From Marihabitans asiaticum (GTDB lineage: Bacteria > Actinomycetota > Actinomycetes > Actinomycetales > Dermatophilaceae): DNA of 64,000 nt. The stretch is taken from positions 124,001-188,000 of the forward strand of contig NZ_VIUW01000003.1 in NCBI RefSeq assembly GCF_007828725.1, given 5' to 3'. This document shows, one piece after another, positions 61,199 through 64,000 of this stretch. Numbering within the stretch: position 1 is the first letter of the stretch; each line of letters opens with the position of its first letter. The translations under genes were made by a program, and so were the position numbers. Below the pieces are notes generated by a model. It ran no database searches, was not told the DNA's origin, and saw nothing but the letters and a program-made list of their open reading frames with translations.

Positions 61199-62337
61199 GC
61201 GCCGAGCGCAGCGACGCGCAGGTCCGCGCTCAGCTCGGCGCCGCCCGCCGGATCGTGATCAAGGTGGGCTCCTCCTCGCTCACCTCGGCCGACGGGGGGC
61301 ACCTGGACCCCCTTCGCCTGCAGGGTGTCGTCGACGCCGCCGCCGCGCGAATCGCCGCCGGCGCCCAGGTCGTCCTCGTCTCCTCCGGCGCGATCGCCGC
61401 CGGGATCGGGCCGCTCGGCCTGCCCTCCCGCCCGCGCGACCTCGCGACCCAGCAGGCCGCCGCGAGCGTGGGTCAGGGCGCCCTCGTCGCTGCCTACGAC
61501 GCCGCCTTCGCCCGGCACGGACGGACCGTCGGGCAGGTGCTGCTCACCGCCGACGACACGACCCGGCGCTCGCACTACACCAACGCCCACCGGACCCTGG
61601 CCCGCCTGCTCGACCTGGGCATCGTCCCGATCATCAACGAGAACGACACGGTCGCGACGAGCGAGATCCGATTCGGCGACAACGACCGGCTCGCCGCCCT
61701 CGTCGCGCACCTGATCGGCGCTGATGCCCTCGTGCTCCTCACCGACGTCGACGCGCTCTACACCGACAAGCCCGACCGTCCCGGTGCGCGGCGTCTGCCC
61801 GTGGTGCGCTACGCCCACGAGCTCGACGCGGTCGACACCAGCGCGACGGGGTCACGGGTGGGTACCGGGGGGATGCAGACCAAGGTCGAGGCCGCGACGA
61901 TCGCCAACGCCGCCGGCATCACGGCGGTGCTCGCCGCTGCCAACGACGTCGCGGCGGCGCTCGCGGGGGAGGATGTCGGGACCGTCTTCGTCCCGACCTC
62001 CCGCCGCCGTCCGGCGCGGTCGTGGTGGCTGGCGCACGCGACGAGCTCGCGCGGCGCGATCGTCGTTGACGCCGGGGCGGTGGCTGCCCTGACCGAGCGC
62101 GGCACCTCGCTCCTGCCCGCGGGGGTGGTCGAGGTGCGTGGCACCTTCGCCGACGGTGACCCGGTCGACGTCGTCGGCGTCGACGGCACCGTCGTCGGCC
62201 GCGGCCTGACGAGCTACTCCTCGCTCGAGCTGCCGCGGGTCATGGGGCGCTCCACCCGTGACCTCGCGAGCGATCTCGGCCCGGACTACGAGCGAGAGGT
62301 CATCCACCGCGACCACCTGGCCGTGCACCCGCGGTGA
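61195..62337 (+). CDS. proB: Glutamate 5-kinase
   Basis: 380-residue first enzyme of proline synthesis, with an amino-acid kinase domain ([72 protein letters not shown]) and a C-terminal PUA domain ([14 protein letters not shown]). Length is normal for the PUA-containing form. GTG 61195 overlaps the obgE stop. proA, which often follows, is not present before the window ends; the next plus-strand gene of any size may begin at base 64000. Confidence 0.95.
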   Translation: MSAERSDAQVRAQLGAARRIVIKVGSSSLTSADGGHLDPLRLQGVVDAAAARIAAGAQVVLVSSGAIAAGIGPLGLPSRPRDLATQQAAASVGQGALVAAYDAAFARHGRTVGQVLLTADDTTRRSHYTNAHRTLARLLDLGIVPIINENDTVATSEIRFGDNDRLAALVAHLIGADALVLLTDVDALYTDKPDRPGARRLPVVRYAHELDAVDTSATGSRVGTGGMQTKVEAATIANAAGITAVLAAANDVAAALAGEDVGTVFVPTSRRRPARSWWLAHATSSRGAIVVDAGAVAALTERGTSLLPAGVVEVRGTFADGDPVDVVGVDGTVVGRGLTSYSSLELPRVMGRSTRDLASDLGPDYEREVIHRDHLAVHPR

Positions 62338-62748
62338 TGGCGCAGGGCCTGCCCACGAGCGGTCTCGCCCGGTGGACCGGCAGACCGGCCGGCCGGGCGC
62401 TCGTCGTCCTGCTCGTCCTCGACGCGATCTTCATCGCCGCGCACGTCTTCGGCTACTACGGGCTCAACGTCCTCGGACCCCGGTGGAGCATCAGCACCGA
62501 CGGCGGCTTCCCGGAGATCGCTGGCAGCGCCTCACGGCGGGACCTGGCCTGCCCCAGCAGGCGTTGACCTCGCGCACGGCCTGATCGACGGCTCGTGGTC
62601 GGCGATGGCCTTCGGGCTGCTCGAGGACGGCGGTGAGATGGTCGTCTCAAGCCTGGTCGTGGCCTACGTCGTCCGACTGGTCAGCGGTGGACCGCCGCTG
62701 GCCAGGCCCCGCGCGCTGCGCGGCGGCGGGCTCAGCGCACCCGGGTGA
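62334..62748 (+). pseudogene. Decayed small membrane protein gene
   Basis: ATG 62334 overlaps the proB stop and opens a 77-codon frame with one clear membrane helix (ALVVLLVLDAIFIAAHVFGY, then GLNVLGPRWSISTDGGFPEI). The frame then runs into a short unrelated tail (62568). A different frame resumes with a hydrophobic, protein-like segment, DLAHGLIDGSWSAMAFGLLE, then DGGEMVVSSLVVAYVVRLV, to a stop at 62748. The two parts look like the start and end of one multi-spanning protein from which the middle has been deleted with a frameshift. The tail overlaps the convergent kinase gene by 17 bases. The family is not identified. Confidence 0.55.
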
Positions 62749-63589
62749 CGTCGAACTGCATCCGCGGGCTGGCGATCTCGTCCTGGCTCTGGACGAGCTG
62801 GAGCTCTCGCCGACCAGAGTCGAGGGTGCGCTTGACGAGGTCCCACACGCTGGAGGCGGTGCGGCCGAGCGCGAGCGCGGCGTCGCCGGTCTGCAGCAGG
62901 TGGGTGGTGAAGAGGGCCGCGGTGACATCGCCGGAGCCGTTGCACTTGATCGGCAGGTGCTCGGTCTGGACGATCCACGCGCCGTCACCGTGCACGGCGA
63001 GCATCTCGATCGTCCCCTCGGGACGGTCGGGCTGGAGCACCGAGGTGACGAGGACGGTCGAGGGACCCATCTCGCGGGCCGCGTCGACCGAGGCGAGGGT
63101 CGACTCCAGGTCCTCGGGCTCGGTCTCGGTGAGGAAGCCGAGCTCGAACTGGTTCGGCGTGATGAGGTCGGCCTGCGGCACGACCCGCTCGCGCAGGAGG
63201 ACGGGGATGTCCTCGTGGACGAAGCAGCCCGACTTCGCGTTGCCCATCACCGGGTCGCAGGCGTAGATCGCGTCGGGGTTGGCCGCCTTGATCTGGCTCA
63301 CCGCGTCGAGGATGACGTCACCGATCTGGGTCCCGCCCTGGTAGCCCGAGAGCACCGCGTCGATCTCGCCGAAGGCGTCGCGCTCGCCGACGCCGGTGAT
63401 GATCTCGTGCACGTCCTCGGCCGGGAGCAGCGGGCCACGCCACTGGCCGTAGCCGGTGTGGTTGCTGAAGGCGACCGTCGGCACCGGCCACACCTCGACC
63501 CCGAGGCGCTGCATCGGGAAGACCGCAGCGGAGTTGCCGACGTGACCGTAGGCGACGGTGGACTGGATGGACATGATCGTCGTGCTCAC
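62732..63589 (-). CDS. pdxY: Pyridoxal kinase
   Basis: 285-residue ribokinase-like enzyme that phosphorylates pyridoxal in the PLP salvage pathway. Motifs: SIQSTVAYGHVGNSAAVFPMQ at the N terminus, VAFSNHTGYGQW, YACDPVMGN, FVHEDIPVLLRERVVPQADLITPN (substrate lid) and CNGSGDVTAALFTTHL with the catalytic Asp in GSGD. The usual kinase motif reads GTGD; Ser replaces Thr here, as in some PdxY. GTG 63589 follows GGGAGG; ATG 63574 is a shorter alternative. It converges on the pseudogene. Confidence 0.9.
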   Translation of the reverse strand: MSTTIMSIQSTVAYGHVGNSAAVFPMQRLGVEVWPVPTVAFSNHTGYGQWRGPLLPAEDVHEIITGVGERDAFGEIDAVLSGYQGGTQIGDVILDAVSQIKAANPDAIYACDPVMGNAKSGCFVHEDIPVLLRERVVPQADLITPNQFELGFLTETEPEDLESTLASVDAAREMGPSTVLVTSVLQPDRPEGTIEMLAVHGDGAWIVQTEHLPIKCNGSGDVTAALFTTHLLQTGDAALALGRTASSVWDLVKRTLDSGRRELQLVQSQDEIASPRMQFDVTRVR

Positions 63590-63666
63590 GCGGACCATCC
63601 TCCCACCGCCCGGGGCACAATGGGCCACGCGGCCTCAGAGCGAAGCCGTGTGAAGGAGTGATCGTC

Positions 63667-63972
63667 ATGTACTCGTCCGTCGGCATCATCGTGGTGCTCG
63701 TCGTCGTGATCGTCGCCATCGCGCTGATCGGGGTGCTGTTGTGGGTCGTCATGGGGCGAAGGGGGGATCAGCCGGCCTCGAGAACCGCGTCGGAGCGCAC
63801 CGACCGCAGCGCGGCCCGGGCGGCGGCCGGGCCGCATGCCGAGCCGGGGGAGGGGACGGCCAGCCAGGAGAGTGCGGGGACCTCCTCGATGGAGGCGGCC
63901 GCGACGTGCGACCAGCCGGACCGGCCGGTCGGAGACGGCACGGACCGCAGGTCGGACGACGCTCAGGCCTAG
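63667..63972 (+). CDS. Small single-pass membrane protein with disordered tail
   Basis: 101-residue hypothetical protein. An N-terminal hydrophobic helix (about residues 4-27, IIVVLVVVIVAIALIGVLLWVV) is followed by a polar, Ala/Ser/Glu/Asp-rich tail with no recognisable domain. ATG 63667 is nine bases from AAGGAG; a GTG at 63658 lies inside that site and is rejected. A dispersed-motif copy encodes the RRG just after the membrane helix. It is divergent from pdxY. The function is unknown. Confidence 0.6.
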   Translation: MYSSVGIIVVLVVVIVAIALIGVLLWVVMGRRGDQPASRTASERTDRSAARAAAGPHAEPGEGTASQESAGTSSMEAAATCDQPDRPVGDGTDRRSDDAQA

Positions 63973-63986
63973 CCCGCTCCCTCGCC

Positions 63987-64000
63987 TACGGTTGGGCCCA
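63987..64000 (+). promoter_or_regulatory. Leaderless -10 box predicting a gene that starts at base 64000
   Basis: TACGGT (63987-63992) is followed by seven bases and then A at 64000. By the spacing seen repeatedly in this window, that A should be both the transcription start and the first base of an ATG just outside. Confidence 0.45.

Overview
The window is a 64-kb stretch of a high-G+C actinobacterial chromosome (roughly 70% G+C by eye). It has an actinomycete-type IF2, a DUF448/YlxR protein between NusA and IF2, a mycothiol-type TIGR03086 protein, barnase/barstar-like proteins and many leaderless genes. Overall flavour suggests an Intrasporangiaceae-like micrococcalean relative, but that is inference and no rRNA is present. 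It is ordinary core chromosome: no prophage, insertion sequence, tRNA, rRNA or CRISPR array was found.

Layout. (1) 1-5.4 kb: a polyamine-type ABC importer operon (binding lipoprotein cut by the left edge, ATPase, two permeases) plus a saccharopine-dehydrogenase-like enzyme. (2) 5.5-18.1 kb: mixed metabolic and accessory genes: threonine aldolase, a MazF/ribbon-helix-helix toxin-antitoxin pair under a palindromic operator, a fused DUF6421 protein, a SWIM/SNF2 helicase, a DUF429 protein, an aldehyde dehydrogenase, a DinB/TIGR03086 protein opposite an HxlR regulator, and a Leu/Glu dehydrogenase with an NTF2-like partner. (3) 18.2-28.2 kb: an RNase Sa-like ribonuclease with its barstar, a thioesterase, the isoprenoid/protease run dxr-rseP-ispG, GNAT proteins, a class III sirtuin and proS. 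(4) 28.2-35.4 kb: HAD hydrolase, TauE exporter, amylosucrase, aconitase, an APH-like kinase and a DUF4439-type lipoprotein. (5) 35.5-46.9 kb: rimP-nusA-ylxR-infB, then an inserted copper/Dyp-peroxidase cluster and two DUF4190-type membrane proteins, then rbfA-truB-ribF. (6) 46.9-64 kb: rodA, a long-chain acyl-CoA synthetase, the TIGR03960/TIGR03936 radical-SAM pair split by a D-lactate-dehydrogenase-like flavoprotein, rne-rplU-rpmA-obgE-proB, a decayed membrane protein gene, a pyridoxal kinase and a small membrane protein.

The most unusual signal belongs to no single gene. A short word, GCGAAGGGG followed by G or T (core CGAAGGGG), recurs about 77 times by eye on both strands, close to one per 0.8 kb. 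It sits in coding regions, mostly where the protein is tolerant, and as inverted pairs that form the stems of three intergenic terminator-like hairpins. Density, strand symmetry and terminator use resemble the DNA uptake sequences of Neisseria and Haemophilus, which to my knowledge have no described equivalent in Actinobacteria. A second recurrent pattern is a TANNNT-like -10 box ending 6-8 bases before the start codon, marking leaderless transcripts; it refines many starts used here and predicts a gene starting at the last base of the window.
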